From Bacteroidota bacterium (GTDB lineage: Bacteria; Bacteroidota; Bacteroidia; Chitinophagales; Chitinophagaceae): a DNA stretch of 64,000 bases. Every line of letters begins with the position of its first letter. The stretch's first letter is position 1. Shown one piece after another: positions 33,334 to 42,715 of this stretch. The position numbers were made by a program, and so were the translations under genes. Location of the stretch: the NCBI GenBank assembly GCA_018266455.1, contig JAFEAJ010000005.1:85801-149800 (forward strand), in the 5' to 3' direction. Under the pieces are notes generated by a model that was not told where the DNA came from, did not search any database, and worked only from the letters and a program-made list of their open reading frames with translations.

Positions 33334-34287
33334 ATGTTAGCAGATATACAGGTTACAGGAAAAAAAGATACGCGCAGCGGCTTTGGCGACGGCATTGTTG
33401 AAATAGCAAGAAAAAATGCAGAAGTGGTTGCCCTAACCGCCGACCTGGCGGGTTCCCTGAAACTTCAACAGTTCATCAAAGAATTCCCAGACCGTTTTTT
33501 TCAATGTGGCATTGGCGAAGCAAATATGATGGGCATTGCAGCAGGCCTTACTATCGGCGGGAAAATACCTTATACTACTACTTTCGCGAATTTTTCAACA
33601 GGTCGCGTGTACGACCAGATCCGCCAGTCCATAGCTTATTCGGGGAAAAATGTAAAAATATGCGCATCGCATGCGGGATTGACGCTGGGCGAAGATGGCG
33701 CCACACATCAAATTCTTGAGGACATTGGCTTAATGAAAATGCTGCCGGGCATGACCGTTATAGTTCCCTGTGATTATGCACAAACAAAAGCAGCCACTAT
33801 GGCTATCGCCGATTTCGAAGGGCCGGTTTACCTGCGTTTCGGCAGGCCCGTATGGCCCATTTTTACTTCCGGTCTCCCGTTTGAAATTGGCAAAGCACAA
33901 CTATTTTCTGAAGGGAAAGATGTTTCCATTTTTGCATGTGGGCATTTGGTTTGGAAAGCCATTGAAGCCGGAAAAATATTGCAGGAGAAAGGCGTGTCGG
34001 TAGAAATAATAAATATCCATACCATAAAACCAATTGATGCAGAAGCCGTCAGCAAATCCATCAGCAAAACAAAATGCGCTGTTGCTGCTGAAGAGCATAA
34101 CATCATTGGAGGCCTTGGCGACAGTATAGCGCAAATAGCAGCCAAAAATTTCCCCGTTCCGATCGAATATGTTGGCACCAACGATACTTTTGGCGAAAGT
34201 GGGACACCCGACCAGTTGCTCGAAAAATATGGGCTTACAGCTGACCATATTATTGCTGCAGCAGAGAAGGTAATGAAGAGGAAGTGA
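33334..34287 (+). CDS. Transketolase, C-terminal subunit (split enzyme)
   Basis: 317 residues: the pyrimidine-binding and C-terminal domains of transketolase without the N-terminal thiamine-diphosphate PP domain. FFQCGIGEANMMGIAAGL and the conserved THQILEDIGLMKMLPGMTV are visible, then GHLVWKAIEAGKILQEKG. Split transketolases occur in Bacteroidota and archaea, and the N-half gene is normally adjacent; it is not in this window, on either side. It is probably encoded elsewhere. Its own promoter is visible upstream. Confidence 0.9.
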   Translation: MLADIQVTGKKDTRSGFGDGIVEIARKNAEVVALTADLAGSLKLQQFIKEFPDRFFQCGIGEANMMGIAAGLTIGGKIPYTTTFANFSTGRVYDQIRQSIAYSGKNVKICASHAGLTLGEDGATHQILEDIGLMKMLPGMTVIVPCDYAQTKAATMAIADFEGPVYLRFGRPVWPIFTSGLPFEIGKAQLFSEGKDVSIFACGHLVWKAIEAGKILQEKGVSVEIINIHTIKPIDAEAVSKSISKTKCAVAAEEHNIIGGLGDSIAQIAAKNFPVPIEYVGTNDTFGESGTPDQLLEKYGLTADHIIAAAEKVMKRK

Positions 34288-34559
34288 AGAAGTAGATTTG
34301 CAAATAACAAAGCCTTTCATTTATCTTATCAAAAAAACCTTCTTCCCTGAAAAACCTAAAAAAGGTTCCTGGCTATATGGTTTTAACGGCTAATATGTTA
34401 TGGGAAAAGATTATTCCGGGACCAAAGCTCAATACCACTCCCAATGACCGGATTGCATAAAAATGCTCAAAGCAGCACAAGTGCCACTATCATAATTTTA
34501 ACATCTCTTCGTTTTAAACCTGATTATTTATTTTATGCCTAATTTCAACTATTTATTAA

Positions 34560-35123
34560 ATGGCTAACCTTATGGCGGTACCAGCTACAGATACCGAATT
34601 GCTTCTCCAATTCCGAGAGCCTGCTACCAAGGAAAAAGCGTTCACGGCTATAATTAAAAAATATCAGGAAAAACTGTACTGGCATGTGCGGCGCATGGTG
34701 GTGGAACATGAAGATGCAAATGATGTGCTGCAAAACGTGTTCATCAGGGTTTGGAATGGGTTGGAGAATTTCAGAGAAGACTCGCAGCTTTATACCTGGC
34801 TGTATAGGATCGCGACAAATGAAAGCCTGACCTTTCTGGAACAGCAAAAAAGAAAAAGCGCTGTTTCGCTGAGCGAAGTAGAAACCGGTTTAAGCAACAA
34901 AATAAAAGCTGATAGTAATTTTGACGCCAACAAACTGGAATGGAAGTTACAATTGGCAATTCAGCTTTTGCCTGAAAAACAGCGTGTTGTATTTAACCTG
35001 CGATATTATGACGAAATGCCATACGAAGAGATGAGCCGTGTGCTGGAAACATCTGAAGGAGCCTTAAAAGCTTCGTACCACCATGCAGTGAAGAAAATAG
35101 AAGATTATATGTTAAATCATTAA
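34560..35123 (+). CDS. ECF-type RNA polymerase sigma factor
   Basis: 187 residues. Sigma region 2 spans about 24-95 (KYQEKLYWHVRRMVVEHEDA, DVLQNVFIRVWNGLENF). Sigma-70 region 4 spans about 132-183 (LLPEKQRVVFNLRYYDEMPY, LETSEGALKASYHHAVKKIE). It recruits polymerase to a stress or envelope regulon. The two following genes, a membrane-spanning repeat protein and a periplasmic protein, look like its regulators or targets. A 272-bp non-coding stretch lies upstream. Confidence 0.92.
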   Translation: MANLMAVPATDTELLLQFREPATKEKAFTAIIKKYQEKLYWHVRRMVVEHEDANDVLQNVFIRVWNGLENFREDSQLYTWLYRIATNESLTFLEQQKRKSAVSLSEVETGLSNKIKADSNFDANKLEWKLQLAIQLLPEKQRVVFNLRYYDEMPYEEMSRVLETSEGALKASYHHAVKKIEDYMLNH

Positions 35124-35153
35124 ACTTTTATTAACAAAATCAGTCTCAGGAAC

Positions 35154-36215
35154 GTGTCAAATCGAATAGAAATATGGAATGAACTGGAAGGGCTGAGCCC
35201 CTTTGTAGCCGGCATCAGCAGCGGAAGCCTGTATAAAGTACCTGATGGGTATTTTGAAAAATGTCCTGCTGATATAATGAGCCGTATAAAAGCTGGTATG
35301 GCCAGCACTGTTAAAACTGAACTTGAAATTCTTTCGCCAGTCATGAGCAATATTGAAAAGCACTTATTGTTCAATGTTCCCGCAGGTTATTTTGAAAACT
35401 TCGCATCTGGCATAATCAATAAAATTAAAGAAGAAGAAAGAAACTCCTTTGCTAATGAAGCAGGTGAAATAACTCCATTCTTAGCTAAGGCTCAAAAGCA
35501 TAATGTTTTTAATGTTCCGGACGGTTATTTCGAAGGTTTCTCTTCAAGGGTAATGAGCCGCATCAAGGCAGGGGCATCAAAATCGGTTGATGAAGAATTA
35601 GAAAATCTGTCGCCTTTTTTAAGCAAGCTGAATAGGCAAACACCTTTCAGCTTGCCTGATAATTATTTTAAAGAGCTTGCAGATAATGCCATGGCTGGCA
35701 CCAAGGCTGTTGAGTTTGTTAATGATGAACTGGAGAACCTGTCGCATATACTAAGTAGGCTAAAGAACGCTAATGTGTATGATGTACCGCAAGGTTATTT
35801 TGAAAGTTTTCCTGCAACAGCTCTTCAAAAAGCAAAAACGCACCAGCCTGCAAAAGTTGTTTCAATCAGAAAAAAAACAAATTGGCTTAAATATGCATCG
35901 GCAGCAGCGGTGATTGGCTTTACCGCAATTGCAGCAGTATTAATTTTCAATAACAAAAAACCTACCGAAGTTTATAATAAGATTGCAAAAATTGATGATA
36001 CGCAATTGACCGACAGCCTTCGTGGCGCCAATGATGCCGACATTTTGAAATTCATGCAGAGCCAGAATATTTCTATCGCCGATATGAACAATGCAGTCGC
36101 TTCAAATGATATGAGCGATTCTGATGCTGATGATATGCTGGCAGATGTTTCTGACAGCGAACTGCAGCAGTATGTACAGAATTATGGAGGACCTCAAGTC
36201 CCCACAACGAATTAA
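35154..36215 (+). CDS. Membrane protein with five tandem 46-residue repeats; candidate anti-sigma factor
   Basis: 353 residues from a GTG start. Five repeats are marked by VPDGYFE (29-35), VPAGYFE (75-81), VPDGYFE (121-127), LPDNYFK (167-173) and VPQGYFE (211-217). Each follows a segment like ELENLSPFLSKL and precedes an RIKA-type helix. A single membrane helix follows (about 246-265), then an acidic C-terminal region (about 280-345), presumably periplasmic. Small VPxGYFExF proteins beside ECF sigma genes are common in Bacteroidota; a fivefold tandem expansion is unusual. Role inferred: it binds or senses for the adjacent sigma factor. Confidence 0.7.
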   Translation: MSNRIEIWNELEGLSPFVAGISSGSLYKVPDGYFEKCPADIMSRIKAGMASTVKTELEILSPVMSNIEKHLLFNVPAGYFENFASGIINKIKEEERNSFANEAGEITPFLAKAQKHNVFNVPDGYFEGFSSRVMSRIKAGASKSVDEELENLSPFLSKLNRQTPFSLPDNYFKELADNAMAGTKAVEFVNDELENLSHILSRLKNANVYDVPQGYFESFPATALQKAKTHQPAKVVSIRKKTNWLKYASAAAVIGFTAIAAVLIFNNKKPTEVYNKIAKIDDTQLTDSLRGANDADILKFMQSQNISIADMNNAVASNDMSDSDADDMLADVSDSELQQYVQNYGGPQVPTTN

Positions 36216-36216
36216 A

Positions 36217-36642
36217 ATGAAAAAGTTTTTAGTAATATTTGGAATGATTGGCTGGCTGTCGATGCCAGCTATGGCACAGGACAACGAAAACCAGAAACCT
36301 GATGGAGGAAGGCTGGAAGCACTAAAAATTGCATGGCTCACTAAAAAACTCAATCTTACCCCTGAAGAAGCACAACGGTTTTGGCCGGTATACAACCAGT
36401 ATTCCGGTGAAATAAAAAATACCCGTGAAAATGGGGTAAGACAAAATGTTCCAGAAATTGTTATCGAGCAACAGGTGCTTGATATCCGCAAAAGATACAA
36501 CGGGGAATTTACAAAAGCTGTGGGCCCTCAAAGAGCCGATCAGTTCTTCAAGCTCGAAAAAAAATTCGGCGCTTACGTTACTGAAGAGCTGATGCAAAGA
36601 AGGCAATTGCGTTTACAACAACGGCGCAATCTAAGGCCTTAG
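36217..36642 (+). CDS. Small periplasmic Spy/CpxP-like protein
   Basis: 142 residues from the ATG at 36217, one base after the previous stop codon. Signal peptide MKKFLVIFGMIGWLSMPAMA, then a helical protein with LNLTPEEAQRFWPVYNQY, the LTxEEA-type motif of Spy/CpxP-like periplasmic chaperones and sensors. It is rich in Arg, Gln and Glu at the C-terminus. It is probably the output or sensor protein of the sigma module. A strong terminator closes the unit about 100 bp downstream. Confidence 0.7.
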   Translation: MKKFLVIFGMIGWLSMPAMAQDNENQKPDGGRLEALKIAWLTKKLNLTPEEAQRFWPVYNQYSGEIKNTRENGVRQNVPEIVIEQQVLDIRKRYNGEFTKAVGPQRADQFFKLEKKFGAYVTEELMQRRQLRLQQRRNLRP

Positions 36643-36738
36643 ACTAAGCCCTGATTTTTTACCTGTTTACCGATTAATTTTACTAAACAGCCCATTATGG
36701 GCGATATTTGAACTAGGTGTTTTTCATAGGTTAGCAAC

Positions 36739-36770
36739 GGCCAGCTCTTTCAAGAGCAGGCCTTTTTTTT
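36739..36770 (+). terminator. Intrinsic terminator of the ECF sigma operon
   Basis: GGCC-A-GCTCTT, loop TC, AAGAGC-A-GGCC, then eight T (36763-36770). The two stem blocks, 6 and 4 bp, flank a single A/A mismatch. Confidence 0.85.
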
Positions 36771-36807
36771 AAACAGAAATTAAGGAACAAGAGACTTAAT
36801 TTTTTCT

Positions 36808-37548
36808 CTAATTCTGATAAACTGGTATCCGGATATCATGATAAAAAAGAAATCGCCACTTTTCATCATGTCCCTGCTTCCACCATTGTTGTCGAAGCTC
36901 CATGCTTTTTTTCCCGTCATAATCATATTTAGCAACAAAACGGCTTTTCATTTGCTGCAGTTGCGGCGCTACATCGCCGCCAAAAAAAATCTTTTCTCCG
37001 CCATCCACAATCAAAAAAACCTGGTGATAGGGGCAATGCGCTCCTGTTACCTCACATTTAATATAGCCGTCAATGACCGTATCTCCATCCAGCAAAACTA
37101 CTTTGTTGCTTTCTTTTAAACACTCCAAATCTTCTATGATGTAAGAGGGGTAGCTTTTTTCAAAAGCAAATTCGAGTTCCCTTTTTTGTACATAGTAAAC
37201 AGCATCCGGGAAAGCTAATTCCCGCTTGCCTGAGTTTATGTTCAGCTTGCTTAAGCCACCAGAATGGTCTTTATGCAAATGGCTCATCAGCACTTTAGAA
37301 ATTTTTGACGGCTCGATACCTGCATCAACCAGGTTCTGATGGATCTGCATTATGCCGTTGTGCTCAAATCCAAGACCTGTATCAAACAGCAAAATGTCTT
37401 CAGTTGTAACAACAACAAATGGCTGGACTTCCACCAGCAGGCTTCCGGTTTCTCTTTGTTGCAAATCATCTTTTCCCTTATCAAAATGGAGAAATTTTTT
37501 TGTCTTGTCAACAGTAAATGCTCCTTCGCTGAGCGGAATGATTTTCAT
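36808..37548 (-). CDS. MBL-fold metallo-hydrolase
   Basis: About 246 residues from the ATG at 37548 (MKIIPLSEGAFTVD); the frame extends 20 codons upstream, but that part is not needed. Motifs: MSHLHKDHSGG (HxHxDH), a central TGAHCPYHQ, FFGGDVAP, and a C-terminal FYHDIR, so all zinc ligands are present. No signal peptide, so cytoplasmic. The family includes lactonases and quorum quenchers; the actual substrate is unknown. It is convergent with the sigma operon and downstream of rodA. Confidence 0.85.
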   Translation of the reverse strand: MKIIPLSEGAFTVDKTKKFLHFDKGKDDLQQRETGSLLVEVQPFVVVTTEDILLFDTGLGFEHNGIMQIHQNLVDAGIEPSKISKVLMSHLHKDHSGGLSKLNINSGKRELAFPDAVYYVQKRELEFAFEKSYPSYIIEDLECLKESNKVVLLDGDTVIDGYIKCEVTGAHCPYHQVFLIVDGGEKIFFGGDVAPQLQQMKSRFVAKYDYDGKKSMELRQQWWKQGHDEKWRFLFYHDIRIPVYQN

Positions 37549-37645
37549 ATTAAATGATGCGAAGTTACAGAAGATAAGCGCTAAAAGGCAGCATGTGCCC
37601 CTGCGCAAACAGCATCAATATTTGGTGTTTTATATTCTAAAAAAA

Positions 37646-38989
37646 CTACCTCAGCACCATCTGCCTGTCTGCATCCAATCTTATCAAAACAAAAAGCATA
37701 ATGGTAAACGTAATCAGTGATGTTCCTCCATAGCTCATAAAAGGCAAAGGAATACCAACAACAGGAGCCAGACCAATTGTCATGCACACATTTACTGCGA
37801 TATGGAAGAAATAAACGGATGCGACCCCATAAGCATAACACCGGCTAAAGGTGCTTCGCTGCCTTTCTGCAATGGTAACTATGCGCATAAGCAGCAACAG
37901 GTAAATCCCAAGGAATACCAGGCTCCCAACAAAACCAAAGCCTTCTCCTATTGTGCAAAAAATAAAATCGGTGCTCTGCTCTGGAACAAAATCATACCGT
38001 GTCTGTGTTCCTTTCAACAAGCCTTTACCGAATATGCTTCCGCTGCCAATGGCAATTTTACTTTGCTTAACATTATAATTATTATCTTTTTTTCTTCCCC
38101 CGCTTTTTTGTTCAATCTCAAGTTCTGCTTCTGCATTTTTAGGGACATAATCTTTTCCGATAGCATCATAAATTCTTTTTACCTGGTAGGCTTTAAACAC
38201 ATGATCAAAGATAAATGGCACTACAAACCGCTGCACACCTACACTAACAAACCAAATGCCTACAATCAAAAAAAACACGCTTTGTTTTTTTTTGATCTGT
38301 TTTCTTAAAAAATAAATGGCAACAATGGCAATGCCGGTTAATATCAGTGCAAGGAGGTTAGGGTTGACAAGTAAGGTAGCCACAACAAGTACGGCAAAGG
38401 AAAAACCGATGATGAGAACAGAGGAGGGCAAACCTTCACGGAACATGACCAGGAAAAAAGAAAAATATACAAGTGCCAGCCCGGTTTCTTTTTGCAATAT
38501 AGAAAGCATAGCTGGAACAAGTGTTATTGCTGCAGCGATCAACTGTGACCGTGTTTTGTAAAAGTCAGTTTCGATCCTCGATAAGTATTTAGCCAGTGCC
38601 AGGTTAACAAAAATGGTGCAAAGCTCTGCAGGCTGCAATTGGAACAAGTTGCCCACCCTGATAATGGATTCTGTTCCTTTTACCCTTGAATGAAAAGGAA
38701 ACACAAGCAACATTAAGAAAATACCCAGGGCATAACCAAGGTTTGCCGTGGCAGTAAAAAATTTACTGTCTGTCAGCAAAATAAAAATTCCTATAATGCC
38801 TCCCATCACCACATAAAGCAATTGGCGGCTATAATCAGTTTTTAAAGAAATAAATGCCTGGATCACATTATCGGCGTCGCGATAAGTAGCGGCAAAAATA
38901 CAGGACACGCCAATACAACAAAGTATTGCCCATATCCACACTAATGGCCAATCTATCCCTTTTGATATGCCTGCATTTCTCTGGCTCAT
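37646..38989 (-). CDS. rodA: Rod-shape SEDS glycosyltransferase RodA
   Basis: 447 residues, about ten membrane helices (FtsW/RodA/SpoVE family). A long extracytoplasmic region contains FVPEQSTDFIFCTIGEGFG, a SEDS signature, and the last helices carry GIPLPFMSYGGTSLI. The loop before the signature (about 280-320) is longer than usual and lysine/asparagine rich. RodA polymerises glycan strands together with PBP2, whose gene lies 8 bp upstream. Confidence 0.95.
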   Translation of the reverse strand: MSQRNAGISKGIDWPLVWIWAILCCIGVSCIFAATYRDADNVIQAFISLKTDYSRQLLYVVMGGIIGIFILLTDSKFFTATANLGYALGIFLMLLVFPFHSRVKGTESIIRVGNLFQLQPAELCTIFVNLALAKYLSRIETDFYKTRSQLIAAAITLVPAMLSILQKETGLALVYFSFFLVMFREGLPSSVLIIGFSFAVLVVATLLVNPNLLALILTGIAIVAIYFLRKQIKKKQSVFFLIVGIWFVSVGVQRFVVPFIFDHVFKAYQVKRIYDAIGKDYVPKNAEAELEIEQKSGGRKKDNNYNVKQSKIAIGSGSIFGKGLLKGTQTRYDFVPEQSTDFIFCTIGEGFGFVGSLVFLGIYLLLLMRIVTIAERQRSTFSRCYAYGVASVYFFHIAVNVCMTIGLAPVVGIPLPFMSYGGTSLITFTIMLFVLIRLDADRQMVLR

Positions 38990-38997
38990 ATAAAAAT

Positions 38998-41082
38998 TTA
39001 TCTTGCCGAATCTGCCTTTTTTGTTTTAAAGTTGCTTTTTGGCTTCCTCATTGGGCTTCTTACACCGCTTGATATTATAGGGTTAGGCCTGAAAGTATCC
39101 AATAATGCTGCCCTTGAAGATGGAATAATATATTTCATCAGGTTAGTGCTGTCATGTGTGCGCAAAGCGTGCCTGGCCGCATTTGTCGAATCTTCTATAA
39201 ACTGCAGGCGAACAAGGTATTTTGGCATCAGGTCAGTACGCTCGATGTCTTCTGCTTTTTTAAGGCTCGCAGCCCTCAACGTGTCATTAAGATATTTTTC
39301 GACAAGAAGCGACCCGATAGGAGCTGCCCAGGCAGCTCCATAACCGGCATTCTGTACCACAACAGCAATGGCAATTTTTGGATTTTCTCTCGGGGCAAAA
39401 CAAACGAACATGGCATTATTCTTTAGCTTTGTCCTTTTGCGCTCCACTATAAGATAATTTTCTGCCGTTCCTGTTTTGGCGCACATATTAATTCCGGGGA
39501 TCCTGACAGCCCTGGCTGTTCCTATTTCAGTTACATCCTGCATGCCGCTGATTACCGTTTCATACACATCATCAGAAATATGAGTGAGCACTTCGTGTTT
39601 CGTTTTGTATTTATTGAGCACGGTATCATCTGGCGTTTCCCCATCAATACTTTTTACAAAATGAGGCACATAAAAATATCCCTTGTTGGCAACAATGCAC
39701 ATGGCATTGGCCATTTGAACAGGGGTGACCAGCATTTTATCCTGCCCAATTCCCATGGTTACCATTGTGCAAGAGTTCCATGAATGATTATAATCTTTAT
39801 CGTAAGCTGTTGTATCGGGAATATTGCCTCCGTCCTCACTGGGAAGGTCAATGCCAATGCGGTGCCCGAGGCCAAATGCGTTTACATATTGCTTCCATTG
39901 CATCAGCCCTCTTCTGGCGCTATGAAACTCAGGATTATCTACTGTCAGCCTGAAAGTGTTACAAAAAAATGAATTGCAAGAATGAGCGATGGCAAGGCGC
40001 AGGTTTGCTGCATGACCTGGGAATTTTTCATCGCACTTGACCGGGCGGCTGCAACCTAGATACACCCCATGGCAATCGTACCCGCTTGCAGGAGTGATCA
40101 CTCCTTCATCTAATGCAATTAAAGCTCCCAGCGGTTTATAAGTTGAGCCCGCAGGGTATTGCCCTTTAATTGCACGGTTCAACAAAGGAGCGGAAACATT
40201 TAACTGAAGCTTTGCATAATTTTTTTGCTTATCGGGGCCTGTCAATTCGTTAGGGTCAAAATCAGGGCTTGAAGTCATGGCAATAATGCCTCCTGTTTTA
40301 GGTTCAATAGCCACTACAGACCCAACTTTGTTTGACATTAACTTTTCAGCAAACTGCTGCAGGCCAATGTCAATGTAAGTCCGCAGGTTTTTACCTGCTA
40401 TGGCAGCAGTATCATACATTTTATTTTCATAATGGCCTACCAACCTGTTCTTATTGTCTTTCAACCAAAATTCAATACCTCTTTGCCCCATCAGCGCTTT
40501 TTCATAATACTGTTCAAGACCAGTCCTTCCAACATAGTCGCCCAACTGGTATCCCGATGAGCGCCTTAAAACAGAAGAGTCGACTTCGCCCACATAGCCC
40601 AGTATATGCGCCGCAGCGTCAAAAGGATAAGTCCTGATGGGCCTCTCCTGTAAGTTGAACCCCGAGAACCTCCAGATATTCTCTTCCAGTTTGGCATAAA
40701 GATCCGGAGGCAACAAGTCTTCAAAAATAGATGGGCGGAAAGGGCCGTTCTTGAATTTTGCATCTATAATGCGGCTACGGAATTCTGCAGTATCAATGTC
40801 CATTAACTGACAGAAATAAGCTGTATCGATATTTTTTACCTGGGAGGGGGTTACCATCAGGTCGTACAAAATCGCATTGTTCAGGATGGCCTTATTGTTC
40901 CTGTCATAAATAATTCCCCGGTTAGGGTAAACCCTCTTGGGAAAAAGTGCATTTTCCTGTGCAAGTTTGGTGTACTTGACAGAATAAATCTGGAGGTTGA
41001 ACAATTGCGCCGCTATGATCAGGAACATCGCTGCAAAAATGAGGCGGATAACATTGCTGCGCGATTGATTGAAAACAGGCAT
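38998..41082 (-). CDS. mrdA: Penicillin-binding protein 2 (peptidoglycan transpeptidase)
   Basis: 694 residues. One N-terminal membrane anchor, a dimerisation/pedestal domain, and a class B transpeptidase domain with the three active-site motifs STYK (in QYPAGSTYKPLG), SCN (in IAHSCNSFF) and KTGTA (in MCAKTGTAENY). It cross-links elongasome peptidoglycan with RodA. The C-terminal tail is basic and disordered-looking. Fourth gene of the mre-rod operon. Confidence 0.96.
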   Translation of the reverse strand: MPVFNQSRSNVIRLIFAAMFLIIAAQLFNLQIYSVKYTKLAQENALFPKRVYPNRGIIYDRNNKAILNNAILYDLMVTPSQVKNIDTAYFCQLMDIDTAEFRSRIIDAKFKNGPFRPSIFEDLLPPDLYAKLEENIWRFSGFNLQERPIRTYPFDAAAHILGYVGEVDSSVLRRSSGYQLGDYVGRTGLEQYYEKALMGQRGIEFWLKDNKNRLVGHYENKMYDTAAIAGKNLRTYIDIGLQQFAEKLMSNKVGSVVAIEPKTGGIIAMTSSPDFDPNELTGPDKQKNYAKLQLNVSAPLLNRAIKGQYPAGSTYKPLGALIALDEGVITPASGYDCHGVYLGCSRPVKCDEKFPGHAANLRLAIAHSCNSFFCNTFRLTVDNPEFHSARRGLMQWKQYVNAFGLGHRIGIDLPSEDGGNIPDTTAYDKDYNHSWNSCTMVTMGIGQDKMLVTPVQMANAMCIVANKGYFYVPHFVKSIDGETPDDTVLNKYKTKHEVLTHISDDVYETVISGMQDVTEIGTARAVRIPGINMCAKTGTAENYLIVERKRTKLKNNAMFVCFAPRENPKIAIAVVVQNAGYGAAWAAPIGSLLVEKYLNDTLRAASLKKAEDIERTDLMPKYLVRLQFIEDSTNAARHALRTHDSTNLMKYIIPSSRAALLDTFRPNPIISSGVRSPMRKPKSNFKTKKADSAR

Positions 41083-41246
41083 CTAAAGAATACGATTTAC
41101 AACAATTTCGCAAAAACAAGTAAAGATATAACGGCAGAATTATGCGGCATATTAAAAATGAAAAAGATTTTTAAAAATTTAAGGAATATTGCCCGTAATA
41201 AACAGGCTGTTAAATGTCAAATTACGAACCTGGCATAAGGCCCATT

Positions 41247-41780
41247 TTATGCGGTATTGGTCCTGAATCTTTCTTTTCTGAAGAACAAAAGCTCAGTGAG
41301 CAGGATCAGCAGCAGGCTAATCGCTGTTGTTCCGATAACCTTACCTGCAAAGAACAGAAAGCTGCCAAAGCTCATCCATTCTAAAAAAACCAAAAAAATA
41401 TGATGGAGAAGTGTCAATATCAGCACGTAGGTAGCATAAGGCGCCCAGCCCATACTGACTGCCGAGGGAGAAGCATAGTTCTTATCAGTCCCCTCCTGTG
41501 AAATAAGAACATTAATAATAAAAGGGCGGACATAGGCAATAAGCGTGCATGCTGCTGCGTGCAAGCCGGGAGTGTGAGTGAAATAATCCAATGCCCATCC
41601 ATATATAAACCCAATAAACGTCAGCCACGGCCGCGGCAAACTGAACGGCAGCCAAAGTATAAATAAAAAATATAAATAAGGAACAATAAACCGGTGAAGA
41701 GGCGGTACCTTGAAAAGCACAAATACCTGTACAAAGAGGAACAACACAAAACGGATAATATTTTTCAGCAGTTCGCTCAT
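41247..41780 (-). CDS. mreD: Rod shape-determining protein MreD
   Basis: 177 residues, five or six membrane helices, consistent with MreD of Bacteroidota, which is divergent in sequence. LLRLPFSLPRP-type Pro-rich and GWALDYFTHTPG segments lie where expected. Its start overlaps the end of mreC by 4 bp (41777-41780), a tight operon. It couples MreC to the RodA/PBP2 elongation complex. Confidence 0.85.
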   Translation of the reverse strand: MSELLKNIIRFVLFLFVQVFVLFKVPPLHRFIVPYLYFLFILWLPFSLPRPWLTFIGFIYGWALDYFTHTPGLHAAACTLIAYVRPFIINVLISQEGTDKNYASPSAVSMGWAPYATYVLILTLLHHIFLVFLEWMSFGSFLFFAGKVIGTTAISLLLILLTELLFFRKERFRTNTA

Positions 41781-42631
41781 TGGAATTTTTTACGTGTAGA
41801 GTCTTCTAATTTCTTTTGCTCCTCGTATTGAGCATTATCGATCACATACACATATTGTACATTATAAAAATTTGTTGCTGTTTTTAGCCTGGCCACATAA
41901 AAGCTGGTACTTTTATCGTCAATCATTTCGCTGACAGTACCTACTAAAATACCAGTTGGGAACAAAGAAGATGTTTCACTTGTCACAATAGTGTCTCCTA
42001 TATTCAATTTAGCACTTTGGGGTATGTCCTTTAAAGTAACATACGAAGGGCTGACCCCATCCCACTCTACTTTACCTCGCTCGCCGGAATTTTTCAGTTT
42101 AACTACAACCGTATATTGCCGGTGCAGCATGCTCATTACTACCGCAAAATTAGGGCTGACACTGATGACCGTGCCAACAATGCCTGATGGACTGATGACC
42201 CCCATATTAGGCCTGATGTTCTGTGAAGAGCCGCGATGGATGGTAAGATAATTGGTTTGCGATGAAACCGAACTGGCAACCACTTTTGCTTCGCGATAAA
42301 TATATTTCTGAATTTTTTTCAGCGAATCGATCATCACTGTATCGGTCATTAATTTGTTCAGCAGGCCTGGCGCTTCATAACTGCTTTTCAGCAATTGGTT
42401 CAGCCTTTCATTTTCTTTCACAAGTGCGTCATTCGTGCTTTTAAGGTCAAAATAATATTCAATGCCATTGTACTTTGCATTGATCCGGCCCGTGATTTCA
42501 GTTGCTACATTGGAGAATGCCGCCTGGTGGAATTTGTTATAGCGGAACAGGAGAGACAGCGCAATAATTAGCAGCACCAAGAAGAACAGGAAATTAAAAT
42601 ACCTTCCGATGAAGAGAAAAACATTACGCAC
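41777..42631 (-). CDS. mreC: Rod shape-determining protein MreC
   Basis: 284 residues. One N-terminal membrane helix, a coiled coil (about 60-95; NDALVKENERLNQLLKSSY), and two beta-barrel domains with SPSGIVGTVISVSPNFAVV and KLNIGDTIVTS, typical of MreC. It is a periplasmic scaffold for the elongasome. An 84-bp gap with a large inverted repeat separates it from mreB. Confidence 0.94.
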   Translation of the reverse strand: MRNVFLFIGRYFNFLFFLVLLIIALSLLFRYNKFHQAAFSNVATEITGRINAKYNGIEYYFDLKSTNDALVKENERLNQLLKSSYEAPGLLNKLMTDTVMIDSLKKIQKYIYREAKVVASSVSSQTNYLTIHRGSSQNIRPNMGVISPSGIVGTVISVSPNFAVVMSMLHRQYTVVVKLKNSGERGKVEWDGVSPSYVTLKDIPQSAKLNIGDTIVTSETSSLFPTGILVGTVSEMIDDKSTSFYVARLKTATNFYNVQYVYVIDNAQYEEQKKLEDSTRKKFQ

Positions 42632-42656
42632 AAAAAGAAATTTAGGTTGAAGGTTG

Positions 42657-42694
42657 AAGGCTTAAGGTTCGGGTTTCCTTCATCCCTAAGCCTT
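42657..42694 (-). other. Inverted repeat in the mreB-mreC gap, possible attenuator
   Basis: AAGGCTTA (42657-42664) is perfectly inverted as TAAGCCTT (42687-42694) with a 22-nt loop. On the transcribed strand no clear U-tract follows, so partial termination, processing or stability control is more likely than a full stop. The preceding text repeats AGGTTGA/AGGTTGAAGG. Confidence 0.45.
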
Positions 42695-42715
42695 TTGCCT
42701 CAGGCCTTGCTATTT

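Noticed and set aside
34288..34559. tRNA or small RNA in the 272-bp gap before the ECF sigma gene
   Set aside because: No cloverleaf or conserved TTC-type arm could be found; only a weak AACCT/AGGTT hairpin near 34.35 kb without a T-run.
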